In this document: positions 63,521 to 64,000 of the stretch, piece after piece | Layout: every line of letters begins with the position of its first letter | How positions within the stretch are numbered: position 1 is the stretch's first letter | Source: Lineus longissimus | Taxonomy: Eukaryota; Nemertea; Pilidiophora; Heteronemertea; Lineidae | Direction: 5' to 3' | Assembly: GCF_910592395.1 (NCBI RefSeq) | Contig: NC_088315.1 | Coordinates: 13,189,808-13,253,807, forward strand | Length of the DNA stretch: 64,000 nucleotides | Made by a program: the position numbers and the translations under genes | Notes under the pieces: model-generated | Seen by the model: the letters and a program-made list of their open reading frames with translations, nothing else | The model's database searches: none | Told to the model about the DNA's origin: nothing

Positions 63521-64000
63521 TTTGGCTCACTGTAGGTGAGTCTATGCAACACCACAGTGTCCGTTGTCCACCAGGGTCCATCCTCCTCGTCGTTATGTGT
63601 ATCCTATTTCAAAAACAGTGGTACACTCCTAAACCGCTAGGGCTGTGAACTTGAACCTTTGTACACATGAGCCCCCAGGTCAGGTGACCACTGAATTTTG
63701 GTTCGATCTGATTCCTGACTTGGCCCCCAGGGGCAAGAAGTGGAAAGCCAAAATGTGTGATATCTCTCTTATGAGTGACTTGTTTTTGATGAAATTTTTA
63801 TGGTAGGTTCTCCTGCATAGATACATCACACACTGATTCCAACATTTTCACCCACTTCGACACCACCTATACCCTCGTGCCTTAATTATCCCACAACCTT
63901 TTTAAGTGGCATAGTATTGGACAAACTAATGGAATCCTATCATGCATAAACTAGCTTGGGGTGTTCAGGCCCGGGAGCCTTTTTCCAGCGTAGTCAGTTA
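63521..64000 (+). mobile_element. Family A element, 5' part, running toward the window end
   Basis: TTTTTGGCTCACTGTAGGTG start, GTCCGTTGTCC run and one module to about 63830. The last 170 bases are not recognisably family A and hold no gene I can see. Confidence 0.6.

Overview
This is a window of a multicellular animal genome, not a prokaryote. It has short exons bounded by GT/AG splice sites, tens of kilobases of intron and intergenic DNA, and transposable elements of almost every eukaryotic class: Ty3-type LTR element with an envelope gene, tyrosine-recombinase retroelement, LINE, Penelope, Polinton, piggyBac, Tc1/mariner relatives, a Helitron helicase and Helentron-like non-autonomous elements. 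Penelope, DIRS/Ngaro-type and Polinton elements together with mobile Helentron-like repeats carrying a microsatellite are typical of marine invertebrates (mollusc, brachiopod, hemichordate, amphioxus and similar). I cannot name the phylum from this sequence alone.

Host genes are sparse. A tetraspanin runs on the + strand: exon 25284-25493 (end of TM1, EC1, TM2 with the CCG motif), exon 42496-42573 (TM3) and perhaps a further exon 44155-44241. Its 17-kb intron is mostly one antisense retroelement. A clear single exon of an unidentified gene is on the - strand at 59490-59570, and a long exon with a Cys/His-rich block is on the - strand at 1819-2347. Everything else that codes is transposon-derived.

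Layout: 1-3.4 kb sparse with the Cys/His exon. 3.4-11.8 kb is a pile of the most abundant repeat, called family A here (starts TTTTTAGCTCACC, ends GGCCATTTCATT), with a piggyBac derivative and nested MITEs inside. 12.2-12.7 kb holds a Penelope RT remnant. 14.5-20.9 kb holds a small MITE abutting a DD41D-like Tc1/mariner transposon, which in turn contains a 5-kb tyrosine-recombinase retroelement with split direct repeats and a deleted reverse transcriptase. 21.2-25.1 kb is family A again plus a Polinton polymerase fragment. 26.27-39.99 kb is a complete 13.7-kb LTR retroelement on the - strand with matching LTRs, ACAT target duplication, primer site and polypurine tract; its genes are gag, a membrane segment, protease, RT/RNase H, integrase, chromodomain and env. 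One LTR contains a family B insertion and the 3' noncoding region a piggyBac derivative. 40.1-41.9 kb is family A. 42.7-49.2 kb is family B (starts TAGCTCAGCTGAC, ends GGCCTCTTGTT) with a third family, C, inside one copy. 49.3-50.3 kb carries a Helitron helicase tail. 50.6-56.8 kb is one LINE split by a piggyBac element (itself split by family B) and by a 1.77-kb TIR element with tandem-repeat ends. 56.9-64 kb is family A, satellite-like repeats and the - strand exon.

The most interesting points are: three unrelated-looking repeat families that share one terminal architecture and can be dated and bounded from pre-insertion sites present in the window itself; a Ty3-type element combining a chromodomain, an envelope protein and an unusual multi-helix membrane segment before the protease; three independent piggyBac deletion derivatives that each keep the acidic N-terminal exon; and clustered nuclear-receptor-type half-sites spread by family A.
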